A stretch of 64,000 nucleotides of DNA from Alcaligenaceae bacterium (GTDB lineage Bacteria; Pseudomonadota; Gammaproteobacteria; Burkholderiales; Burkholderiaceae_B), in the NCBI GenBank assembly GCA_947378965.1, contig CANCMG010000007.1, forward strand, positions 1 through 64,000, written 5' to 3'. The translations under genes and the position numbers were made by a program. The notes below the pieces were generated by a model. It was not told the origin of the DNA, made no database searches, and was given only the letters and a program-made list of their open reading frames with translations. This document shows positions 9,549 to 18,178 of the stretch, one piece after another. The first letter of the stretch is position 1; the number at the start of each line of letters is the position of its first letter.

Positions 9549-11618
9549 ATGCCAGCGCGTAAAAAAGCCGAACCGCTTTTTCTGAACCGAGAACTGTCCC
9601 TGCTTCAGTTTAATGAGCGGGTGCTAGCCATGGCTGAGCATCCAGACACCCCGTTGCTAGAGCGCCTGCGCTATGTCTGTATCGTAAGTTCGAATCTAGA
9701 CGAGTTTTTTGAGATTCGGGTGTCAAGCTTGAAAGAGCAGTTAGCGCAGCACCCCACGCTGATGGGCCCCGATGGCATGACCACCGAGCAAGCCTACGAA
9801 CGGGTGCAACTTGAAGTGCACCGTATGGTCGATCGGCAGTACGCCTTGCTGAATGATGATATCTATCCGCGTCTGCGTACCGAAGGTGTTTACCTCCATC
9901 ATGCGGTTGAATGGAATGACGCGCAAACCGCCTGGGCCAAAGAGGTGTTTCATCGCGATGTGATGCCGTTATTGACGCCGATTGGTCTTGACCCTGCGCA
10001 TCCGTTTCCGCGTGTCTATAACAAAAGTTTAAATTTTATTGTGCCCTTGTCTGGGCAAGATGCCTTTGGTCGTAAGGCAACGATTGCCATTGTGCAGGCG
10101 CCGCGAGCACTGCCACGCCTGATACAAATGCCACCTAAAGTGTCGGGTCAGCCTCACAGTTTTATTTTGTTGACGAGCCTGCTGCGCGCCTTCGTGGGTG
10201 AGTTGTTTCCGGGTATGACCGTGCAGGGCTGTTATCAGTGGCGGGTGACGCGTAATAGTGACTTGTTTGTCGATGAAGAAGAGGTCACTAACTTGCGTCA
10301 GGCACTTCAGGGTGAGTTGTCTCAGCGTAATTTCGGTTCGGCTGTTCGACTTGAAATTGATTTGCTGACGCCGGTTGAGATCGCCAAGTTTTTGCAAAAA
10401 GAGTTTTCATTGACTGAGGCAGACACCTACCGTGTCAACGGCCCAGCCAACGTGTCGCGCTTAATGCAGATTTGTAATTTAGTGAAAAGACCGGATTTAT
10501 TGTTTCCCGAGTTTCAGGGGCCGATTCCTGCGCCGTTTGATAGTTTGCCAAATCGGCCTTCTGCCATTTTTGAAGCGATCGCGAAACAAGACCGTTTATT
10601 GCACCACCCTTATCAATCCTTTCAACCGGTCATTAATTTTTTAACGGCAGCGGCCGTCGATCCGGATGTTGTGGCGATTAAACAGACGATTTATCGCACA
10701 GGCGAAGACTCTGAGTTGATGCGTCTGTTGCTCGCTGCAGCTAAGGCAGGTAAAGAAGTGACTGTCGTGGTAGAGCTGATGGCACGCTTTGATGAGCAGA
10801 CCAATATCAATTGGGCAGCCCGCCTCGAAGAGGTCGGTGCACATGTGGTGTACGGTGTTGTTGGTCATAAAACACACGCCAAGATGGCACTGGTGTTGCG
10901 CCGTGAAAAAGGTCGTATCAAGCGCTACGGTCACTTAGGTACCGGTAACTATCACCCACGCACGGCGAGTTTGTACACGGATTTTGGCCTGTTAACAGCT
11001 GACCCACGTCTGTGCGAAGACATGGATAAAGTGTTTTCGCAGCTAACGGGGCTTGGTTCGCGGCGTGTACTGAAAGAACTATTGCAGTCACCCTTTAATT
11101 TGCATGATACGGTGGTGTCGATGATTCGCGCCGAAGCGCGTGCAGCCCGTGCGGGCAAACCTGCACGGATTTTAGTGAAGTTAAATTCTTTGCTCGAGCC
11201 CATCGTGATTCAAGAGTTGTACAAAGCCAGCCAAGCGGGGGTCAAGATCGATTTGATCATCCGCGGCGTATGTGCCTTGCGTTCGGGTGTGCCTGGCTTA
11301 TCTGAAAACATTACAGTGCGCTCAATCGTTGGTCGCTTTCTCGAGCACTCACGGGTATTTTATTTTTACAATCAGGGCGCCGAGTCTGTCTATCTTTCGT
11401 CGGCGGATTGGATGGACCGTAACTTTTTTAGGCGGGTTGAGATTGCATTTCCGGTTTTAGAAAAAGCACTAAAAAAACGTGTCATTGAAGAGGCTTTTAC
11501 CTTTGCGCTGCGCGACAATCGCCTGGCCTGGTTGCAGCAGCCCGATGGCAGCTATAGCAAACTGGTCAATCGGCGTGCGGCGTTCAAATTACACGAATAT
11601 TTGATGGCAAAATCATAA
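9549..11618 (+). CDS. ppk1: Polyphosphate kinase 1
   Basis: LNRELSLLQFNERVL, SSNLDEFFEIRV, YGHLGTGNYHPRTA. Confidence 0.95.
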   Translation: MPARKKAEPLFLNRELSLLQFNERVLAMAEHPDTPLLERLRYVCIVSSNLDEFFEIRVSSLKEQLAQHPTLMGPDGMTTEQAYERVQLEVHRMVDRQYALLNDDIYPRLRTEGVYLHHAVEWNDAQTAWAKEVFHRDVMPLLTPIGLDPAHPFPRVYNKSLNFIVPLSGQDAFGRKATIAIVQAPRALPRLIQMPPKVSGQPHSFILLTSLLRAFVGELFPGMTVQGCYQWRVTRNSDLFVDEEEVTNLRQALQGELSQRNFGSAVRLEIDLLTPVEIAKFLQKEFSLTEADTYRVNGPANVSRLMQICNLVKRPDLLFPEFQGPIPAPFDSLPNRPSAIFEAIAKQDRLLHHPYQSFQPVINFLTAAAVDPDVVAIKQTIYRTGEDSELMRLLLAAAKAGKEVTVVVELMARFDEQTNINWAARLEEVGAHVVYGVVGHKTHAKMALVLRREKGRIKRYGHLGTGNYHPRTASLYTDFGLLTADPRLCEDMDKVFSQLTGLGSRRVLKELLQSPFNLHDTVVSMIRAEARAARAGKPARILVKLNSLLEPIVIQELYKASQAGVKIDLIIRGVCALRSGVPGLSENITVRSIVGRFLEHSRVFYFYNQGAESVYLSSADWMDRNFFRRVEIAFPVLEKALKKRVIEEAFTFALRDNRLAWLQQPDGSYSKLVNRRAAFKLHEYLMAKS

Positions 11619-11681
11619 AAATATTTGAGTGCCATTTTATAAAGATGTTGTAAATCAAATACTTAATTAATTTATCGAATG

Positions 11682-11702
11682 ACCCCAGTTTGGGGTATTT
11701 TT
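11682..11702 (+). terminator. Terminator after ppk1
   Basis: ACCCCA-GTT-TGGGGT followed by ATTTTTG. Confidence 0.5.
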
Positions 11703-11710
11703 GTTTGTGA

Positions 11711-11728
11711 CTGTCATAAAGCCGTCAC
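11711..11728 (+). promoter_or_regulatory. Pho box upstream of pstS
   Basis: CTGTCATAAAGCCGTCAC, 16/18 to consensus; candidate -10 TACCAT 10 nt downstream. Confidence 0.8.
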
Positions 11729-11808
11729 GTTCGGTCTGTACCATAGCCTGACTAGTGCCAAATGCTGGCCTAGATTTTGTCATGAATTGAATTTTATAAG
11801 GCTACGAC

Positions 11809-12849
11809 ATGCTCAAACGCTCATTTGTAAAACTCTCTGCGGCGCTCGCGCTCAGCGCTCTGGGTTTTGCCTCGCACGCTGTTGATATTACCGGTGCCGG
11901 CGCGACGTTTCCGTTTCCGATCTATGCCAAGTGGGCAGCTGAGTACAAGGCCGCATCAGGCAAGGCCGTGAACTATCAATCGATCGGTTCTGGTGGCGGT
12001 GTGCAGCAAATTACTGCTAAAACAGTTGATTTTGGGGCGACTGACGACCCGATGAGTGGCGCCCAGCTTGACAAGATCGGTCTGATGCAGTTTCCTGCCG
12101 TGATTGGCGGCACTGTTGCAGTGGTGAACGTCGAGGGCGTCAAGCCCGGTCAGTTGAAGTTGACTGGCACAGTGCTTGCCGACATTTATCTTGGCAAAAT
12201 CAAAACCTGGAATGACCCAGCCATTCAGTCAATGAACACTGACGTGAAATTGCCTGCCTCACAGATTATTGTGGTGCATCGTTCAGACGGCTCGGGCACG
12301 ACCTTTGGTTGGACTAACTATTTAAGTAAGGTGTCAACTGACTGGAAAGAAAAAGTTGGTGAAGGTAAAGCCGTGAAATGGCCAACCGGTCAAGGTGGCA
12401 AAGGTAATGAAGGTGTCTCTGCCTACGTTAGGCAGCTGAAAAACTCGATTGGTTATGTTGAGTTTGCCTACGCTAAACAAAACGGTTTGGCCTGGACGCA
12501 ACTCACAAACAAAGACGGTAAAACGGTTCAACCTGACCAAAAGTCTTTCGCCGCTGCCGCAGCAAACGCACAATGGGATAGCGTTCCTGGTATGGGTGTG
12601 GTCTTGACCGATCAGCCTGGCGCTGACTCATGGCCTGTCACAAGTGCAACGTTTATTCTTTTGTACAAAAACCAAGCCAAGCCTGAAAATGGCAAAGCCG
12701 CGGTGGCTTTCTTTGACTGGGCGTTTTCTAAAGGGGCCGCGTCAGCTTCTGCGTTAGATTACGTACCCTTGCCAGCAGCTGTCACAGATCAAATCCGTGC
12801 AAGTTGGAAAGCAAATTTAACCGCGGACGGTAAACCCCTGTTGAATTAA
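11809..12849 (+). CDS. pstS: Phosphate ABC transporter substrate-binding protein
   Basis: Signal peptide, GAGATFPFPIY, HRSDGSGTT. Confidence 0.95.
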   Translation: MLKRSFVKLSAALALSALGFASHAVDITGAGATFPFPIYAKWAAEYKAASGKAVNYQSIGSGGGVQQITAKTVDFGATDDPMSGAQLDKIGLMQFPAVIGGTVAVVNVEGVKPGQLKLTGTVLADIYLGKIKTWNDPAIQSMNTDVKLPASQIIVVHRSDGSGTTFGWTNYLSKVSTDWKEKVGEGKAVKWPTGQGGKGNEGVSAYVRQLKNSIGYVEFAYAKQNGLAWTQLTNKDGKTVQPDQKSFAAAAANAQWDSVPGMGVVLTDQPGADSWPVTSATFILLYKNQAKPENGKAAVAFFDWAFSKGAASASALDYVPLPAAVTDQIRASWKANLTADGKPLLN

Positions 12850-12945
12850 GCGTAGGCTAATTTTTGGTTTGTCTGTTACGTCTGAGCTTGCGTTGAGCGC
12901 TTCGTCAACTCGAGCTCAGTCTCCGACTCAGCTAGTAAGAGCGTT

Positions 12946-13884
12946 ATGAAAAAAACTCAGTATTCGTGGCACGATGCGGCGTTCAGTGGATTGACGCGAG
13001 TATTCGCGTTTTTGGTCTTTAGTCTGCTGGCCGCGATTTTGTTTTCGCTGATTTACGGTAGCCAAGAATCACTTTCAAAGTATGGGCTGTCGTTTCTTTG
13101 GACAAATGAATGGGATCCTGTGCAGGCCGATTTCGGTGCGCTCGTGCCAATTCTCGGCACCTTGCTCACCTCGTTCGTGGCTTTGCTGATCGCGATTCCT
13201 GTGTCTTTTGGTATCGCGATATTTTTGACTGAATTAGCACCCGGTTGGCTGAAGCGCCCGATCGGCACAGCAATTGAGATGCTCGCAGCGATTCCTTCGA
13301 TCATATACGGGATGTGGGGCTTGTTCGTGTTTGTACCGTTTTTTCAAGAGTATGTGCAGCCAACGCTGATTGATATGCTCAGCCCCTTGCCGTTCATTGG
13401 TTGGATGTTTGCCGGTGCACCCTTTGGTATCGGTATCTTCACCGCTGGGCTGATTCTGGCGATCATGGTGATACCGTTTATCGCTGCGGTGATGCGCGAC
13501 GTCTTTGAGCTTGTTCCAGCTCTACTCAAAGAGTCGGCGTACGGCTTGGGAAGTTCAACCTGGGAAGTGATGTGGAAGGTGGTGATACCCTTCACTCGCT
13601 CAGGTGTGATTGGTGGTGTGATGTTGGGCTTGGGTAGGGCGCTTGGTGAAACGATGGCCGTAACGTTTGTGATCGGTAACGCCTTCAGAATGCCCACCTC
13701 CTTCTTCGCACCTGGTAATTCAATCGCCTCGGCTTTGGCCAACGAATTTAACGAGGCTGCCGGCATGCAAAAGTCAGCCCTCATTGAATTAGGACTGATC
13801 CTTTTCTTGATCACGACGGTTGTGCTGGCCTTAGCCAAACTGATGTTATTGCGTATGGCAAAAGCAGAAGGCACAAAAACATGA
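12946..13884 (+). CDS. pstC: Phosphate ABC transporter permease
   Basis: PstC-like permease; follows pstS. Confidence 0.93.
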   Translation: MKKTQYSWHDAAFSGLTRVFAFLVFSLLAAILFSLIYGSQESLSKYGLSFLWTNEWDPVQADFGALVPILGTLLTSFVALLIAIPVSFGIAIFLTELAPGWLKRPIGTAIEMLAAIPSIIYGMWGLFVFVPFFQEYVQPTLIDMLSPLPFIGWMFAGAPFGIGIFTAGLILAIMVIPFIAAVMRDVFELVPALLKESAYGLGSSTWEVMWKVVIPFTRSGVIGGVMLGLGRALGETMAVTFVIGNAFRMPTSFFAPGNSIASALANEFNEAAGMQKSALIELGLILFLITTVVLALAKLMLLRMAKAEGTKT

Positions 13885-14768
13885 ACCTTAATGTGAAAAT
13901 GACGACTCAGCCCCCAGCCTCGAGTATCCGTTCAGACAATTGGGTGTACAGGCGGCGCAGCATCCTGAATAAAGTCATGCTGTCTTTGTCGATGATCGCC
14001 TTGGTGTTTGGCTTGTTTTGGTTGTGCTGGATTTTGGCGGTCCTCGTGTTAAAGGGTGGTAGCGCTTTATCGTTGACCTTATTTACTGAAAGCACTCCGC
14101 CTCCTGGTCAGGCGGGTGGTTTGCTCAATGCAATCATGGGTAGTTTTGTCATGGTGGGGTTTGGCACCTTAATTGGTACCCCGGTGGGGATTTTGGCTGG
14201 TACCTACTTAGCAGAATACGGGCAGCGCGGTTGGCTGGCGCCTGCCACTCGCTTCTTGAACGACGTGTTGTTATCAGCGCCCTCGATCGTGATCGGTTTA
14301 TTTATTTATGCGGTGTACGTGTCGCAGGTCGGCCACTATTCTGGCTGGGCGGGTTCGTTTGCCTTGGCGATTTTGGTGATCCCGGTTGTCGTGCGTACCA
14401 CCGACAATATGTTGCTCTTGGTGCCCAATAGTTTGCGCGAGGCTTGCTTTGCATTGGGGTGCCCGAAGTGGCGCATGATCACGATGGTGTCTTACAAGGC
14501 TGCCAGATCCGGCATCATGACGGGCATTCTGTTGGCGGTTGCCCGTGTTGCGGGCGAGACTGCCCCCTTGCTGTTTACGTCGTTGAATAATCAGTTTATG
14601 TCGTTTGATATGAACAAACCGTTGGCCAATTTGCCGGTGGTGATTTTTCAGTTTGCAGCTAGCCCGTTTACAGACTGGAACACATTGGCTTGGGCTGGCG
14701 CCACGCTGATCACCTTGGCTGTGCTGGGGCTCAACATCATTGCCCGTTCAATGTTTCGGCAAAAATGA
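13881..14768 (+). CDS. pstA: Phosphate ABC transporter permease
   Basis: PstA-like permease; ATGA overlap with pstC. Confidence 0.93.
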   Translation: MNLNVKMTTQPPASSIRSDNWVYRRRSILNKVMLSLSMIALVFGLFWLCWILAVLVLKGGSALSLTLFTESTPPPGQAGGLLNAIMGSFVMVGFGTLIGTPVGILAGTYLAEYGQRGWLAPATRFLNDVLLSAPSIVIGLFIYAVYVSQVGHYSGWAGSFALAILVIPVVVRTTDNMLLLVPNSLREACFALGCPKWRMITMVSYKAARSGIMTGILLAVARVAGETAPLLFTSLNNQFMSFDMNKPLANLPVVIFQFAASPFTDWNTLAWAGATLITLAVLGLNIIARSMFRQK

Positions 14769-14832
14769 GTATCACCGTTAGACCCGCGCGACCTATTTCA
14801 GTCTGACTAAAAAGAACCCGAAGGTAAACAAT

Positions 14833-15624
14833 ATGGTTTTGAACGCTGCTGCAAAACAAGACACCGCTTTGGTATCAAAAATTGAAATTAAAAATCTCAA
14901 TTTCTATTACGGTAAATTTCATGCGTTGCGCGATGTCAATATGTCGATTGCCAAAAATAAAGTCACCGCGTTTATTGGTCCGTCTGGTTGCGGCAAATCG
15001 ACTTTATTACGCACCTTGAATCGCATGTTTGAGTTGTATCCCGGCCAACGTGCCGATGGTGAAATCTTGTTTGATGGCGAAAATCTCTTGACGTCTAAAA
15101 CGGATATTTCACTGATACGCGCAAAGATCGGTATGGTGTTTCAAAAACCCACGCCTTTCCCGATGAGCATTTACGACAACGTCGCCTTTGGTGTCCGACT
15201 CTTTGAAAATTTAAGTAAAGGGCAAATGGACGAGCGTGTTGAGTGGGCGCTAAGTAAGGCTGCGTTGTGGGGTGAGGTTAAAGATAAGCTAGGTCAAAAC
15301 GGCAGCAGCTTGTCAGGCGGCCAGCAACAACGTTTGTGTATCGCACGCGGCGTCGCGATCAAACCAGAAGTGTTGCTGCTTGATGAGCCTTGTTCGGCGC
15401 TTGATCCGATCTCAACCGCAAAAATTGAAGAATTGATTGCAGAACTCAAAAATGACTATACGGTCGTGATCGTGACCCACAACATGCAGCAGGCGGCGCG
15501 TTGTTCGGATTTCACGGCGTACATGTATTTGGGCGAGTTGATGGAGTTTGGCAAAACTGACCAAATATTTGTCAAACCTAATCGCAAAGAAACCGAAGAC
15601 TACATTACTGGGCGGTTTGGTTGA
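14833..15624 (+). CDS. pstB: Phosphate ABC transporter ATP-binding protein
   Basis: Walker [35 protein letters not shown]. Confidence 0.95.
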   Translation: MVLNAAAKQDTALVSKIEIKNLNFYYGKFHALRDVNMSIAKNKVTAFIGPSGCGKSTLLRTLNRMFELYPGQRADGEILFDGENLLTSKTDISLIRAKIGMVFQKPTPFPMSIYDNVAFGVRLFENLSKGQMDERVEWALSKAALWGEVKDKLGQNGSSLSGGQQQRLCIARGVAIKPEVLLLDEPCSALDPISTAKIEELIAELKNDYTVVIVTHNMQQAARCSDFTAYMYLGELMEFGKTDQIFVKPNRKETEDYITGRFG

Positions 15625-15655
15625 CGCGCGGAGCACGGTTCAATAGTCGTATGTG

Positions 15656-15684
15656 TTAACAGTAAAAAAATTTTTTATCATAAA
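15656..15684 (+). promoter_or_regulatory. Candidate promoter for the partner-switch cluster: TTAACA-N17-CATAAA
   Basis: Good -35, moderate -10, AT-rich spacer containing AAAAAAATTTTTT. Confidence 0.35.
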
Positions 15685-15708
15685 AAATAGTCGGTAAAGG
15701 TCGATAAC

Positions 15709-16047
15709 ATGGAAATTCGGATTGAACCCCTAGCAGAAAACTTTACCCTCGTGACACTGCTTGGTAAGCTAGATTTAATGGGCTCACAGGCGATTGATAC
15801 CCGTCTTGGCGCGACGGCTAACAGAGGCGATCACGTCGTGGTTGACCTTGAGGGCGTAACATTTTTAGCGTCGATGGGTATCCGCAGCTTAGTGATGGCG
15901 GCTAAGGCTGCGCAATTGAAAGGGCGACGCCTCATTGTGATTAAGGCTTCGGCTGACGTCGAGCAAGTTTTACTGGCAAGTGGTTTGGATAGTTTGATTC
16001 CGATGGTGGCGTCGGTTGAGGCAGCGATGGCCTTGTGTCAAAGCTAG
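15709..16047 (+). CDS. STAS-domain anti-sigma factor antagonist (RsbV/SpoIIAA-like)
   Basis: 112 aa; VVDLEGVTFLASMGIRSLVMAAK, conserved Ser-x-Gly region. Confidence 0.88.
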   Translation: MEIRIEPLAENFTLVTLLGKLDLMGSQAIDTRLGATANRGDHVVVDLEGVTFLASMGIRSLVMAAKAAQLKGRRLIVIKASADVEQVLLASGLDSLIPMVASVEAAMALCQS

Positions 16048-16099
16048 TTGCCGCACAGACTGAAAGTATCTGATGAACGAAGCCCTCGTGCAATGACTA

Positions 16100-16558
16100 T
16101 TGAGTATGATCATGACGCTATCCGTACCCTTAAAGATTGATTCGCTCATTCAGGTCGCGCAGTGGGCAGAGACTTGCTTAGGGCAGTGGTTGCTGCCAGC
16201 CTCAAAAAACTTCGCAGTCCAACTCTGTTGCGAAGAGGCGTTCTCAAACATTGTCAAGTACGGTGTTTCTGAGCAGGGCGGTGACGAGTTCGAATCGGCG
16301 GTTGCAAATTTTTCGCTTGACTATCAGCAGCATCGCTTGCAACTGATTATCGAAGATCCCTGTGAGCCTTTTAATCCGCTTGAAACAGCACCACCTGTGG
16401 TGCCTAGCAATCTTGCCGAAGCAAAGATTGGGGGGCTTGGCATTGATCTGATGAAGAAGTTCGCCCAAAAGATATGCTACGAGCGAAAAGATTTTAAGAA
16501 CCGTATTTCCTTTGTCTTTGACTTGTCAGGCTCGCCACAGGCTCCTAAGGTAACCTAG
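16100..16558 (+). CDS. RsbW/SpoIIAB-like ATP-binding protein (HATPase_c anti-sigma kinase type)
   Basis: CCEEAFSNIVKYG (N box), IEDPCEPFNP (G1), GGLGIDLMKKF (G2); TTG 16100 or ATG 16106 start. Confidence 0.87.
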   Translation: MSMIMTLSVPLKIDSLIQVAQWAETCLGQWLLPASKNFAVQLCCEEAFSNIVKYGVSEQGGDEFESAVANFSLDYQQHRLQLIIEDPCEPFNPLETAPPVVPSNLAEAKIGGLGIDLMKKFAQKICYERKDFKNRISFVFDLSGSPQAPKVT

Positions 16559-16683
16559 CTGCCTAGTGTGAACTTAAAGTGTTCGTATGAAATATGTGCG
16601 GTTGGCACCCCCAATCGAATCGTCAGGTCTAATCCTTCTTGATGTGCTGCGCTTTAAAAAAAAACGATAGCGGATGGTTTTAG

Positions 16684-18147
16684 ATGACTAAGACTGTCGA
16701 TCAGCTTTCTTTGCACCAGAAAATAATCGAGCCGACGATTTTGGTGAGTCAGCTCGAGAAAATTTTCGAGACGTACGCTTACATTCAAAGCTGTGTCATC
16801 GTTGACGCCGACAAACAACTCGGTGTGATTTCAAAAAAGAGGTTAATGGCGACGCTGAGCAAACCCTATGTTCGCGAACTGTATGCCCAAAAGCCGATTC
16901 ACTTGTTGCACTTTGTCAAGACGATTGATGAAGAGCCTTTAATCCTTGAGGGTACAACACCGATTGCAGAGGCTGTGGGCCTGGCCTTGGCCAGAGACGC
17001 TGAGCGTTGTTACGAGCCGATTGTCGTGAACACCCCAATTGGCCCCCAGACACTCGAGGTTGACCTTTTATTGCGTGCGCAGTCGATCATTTTACAAGAG
17101 TCGATTGATTTGAAGGAACGCCTGCTAACCGATGTCCGAAACGGCTCAGAAGAGTTGAAGCGGGCGATTTTCGAGCTTGAGGTGGCCAAAGAGCGCCTTG
17201 AGGCCTCAGAGGCTAGCCTCGAACAAGAAGTCGTTAAGCGTACGCGACAGTTAGAAGTCGTCAACGCCGACCTGGTGTCACAACAGGCTCAAATTCAAAG
17301 TGAATTGCAAGTCGCCCGAACCTTGCAGCAATCGATCTTACCGAGCGCCTTCCCAGAAGACCAGCGGTTTAGTGGGTGCGCGTATATGCGTGCGGCCAGA
17401 ATGATTGGGGGGGATTTCTTTGATGTCTTTAAAATTGACGAGCATCACCTAGGCGTTGTGGTGGCAGACGTAAGCGGCAAGGGGGTACCTGCGGCGATGT
17501 TTATGGTGCTCGTGCGCACGATGTTGCAAGAAGTTGCTCGTCATTCACTTGTTCCTAGCGATTGTTTAGCGAACGTGAATCAACAACTGCTGGCAAAGAA
17601 CCCACTTTCTCTGTTTGTCACGATGCTCTTCGGCATTTTGGATGCAAGGACAGGAGAGTTTGTGTTTTCGAATGGCGGGCATGCGATGCCGTATCTGCTG
17701 CGAGCAAATGGCGCCATTGAGTGCGTTGCGACACGCGGTTCGCCGTTAGTGGGGTTGTTGGATCTTGCGACCTACATTGATCATAAGGTTTATCTCTCTG
17801 CGCATGATCAAGTGCTCATGATTACCGATGGTGTAACCGAATGCTTCGATGATAACGAGCAGGTATTTGGTGAAGAGCGTTTATTAAACTTCTTGACCAC
17901 CGTGGCGCAGGGGTCGACTCAAACAATCGTAGACAGTCTTGTCAAGCGACTCGACGAATTTTCGCAAGGCACTGCCCCTTCAGATGATGTGACAGTTTTG
18001 GGCCTTCAATATCAAGGCTTGTTGGGAGGGCTAGAGGTCGCTTCGCCCAATGGGCTCCCCGGTGGTGAACGAGTCCCTAACGGCACTAGTCCCCTGAAGA
18101 CGCTGCGTAGCGCAATTGCCGAGTCGGCAGATTCGCTCCAAGCATAA
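16684..18147 (+). CDS. SpoIIE/RsbU-type PP2C phosphatase with CBS-like N-terminal domain
   Basis: CBS-like N terminus (SCVIVDADKQLGVISKKRL), coiled coil, GGDFFDVF...VVVADVSGKGVPAAMFM, SDDVTVLGL. Confidence 0.88.
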   Translation: MTKTVDQLSLHQKIIEPTILVSQLEKIFETYAYIQSCVIVDADKQLGVISKKRLMATLSKPYVRELYAQKPIHLLHFVKTIDEEPLILEGTTPIAEAVGLALARDAERCYEPIVVNTPIGPQTLEVDLLLRAQSIILQESIDLKERLLTDVRNGSEELKRAIFELEVAKERLEASEASLEQEVVKRTRQLEVVNADLVSQQAQIQSELQVARTLQQSILPSAFPEDQRFSGCAYMRAARMIGGDFFDVFKIDEHHLGVVVADVSGKGVPAAMFMVLVRTMLQEVARHSLVPSDCLANVNQQLLAKNPLSLFVTMLFGILDARTGEFVFSNGGHAMPYLLRANGAIECVATRGSPLVGLLDLATYIDHKVYLSAHDQVLMITDGVTECFDDNEQVFGEERLLNFLTTVAQGSTQTIVDSLVKRLDEFSQGTAPSDDVTVLGLQYQGLLGGLEVASPNGLPGGERVPNGTSPLKTLRSAIAESADSLQA

Positions 18148-18178
18148 ATTGTGCATGCTTAGTGGTGCGTGATAATGT

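Noticed and set aside
13344-13874. 176-aa minus-strand ORF antisense to pstC
   Set aside because: Shadow ORF; pstC is unambiguous
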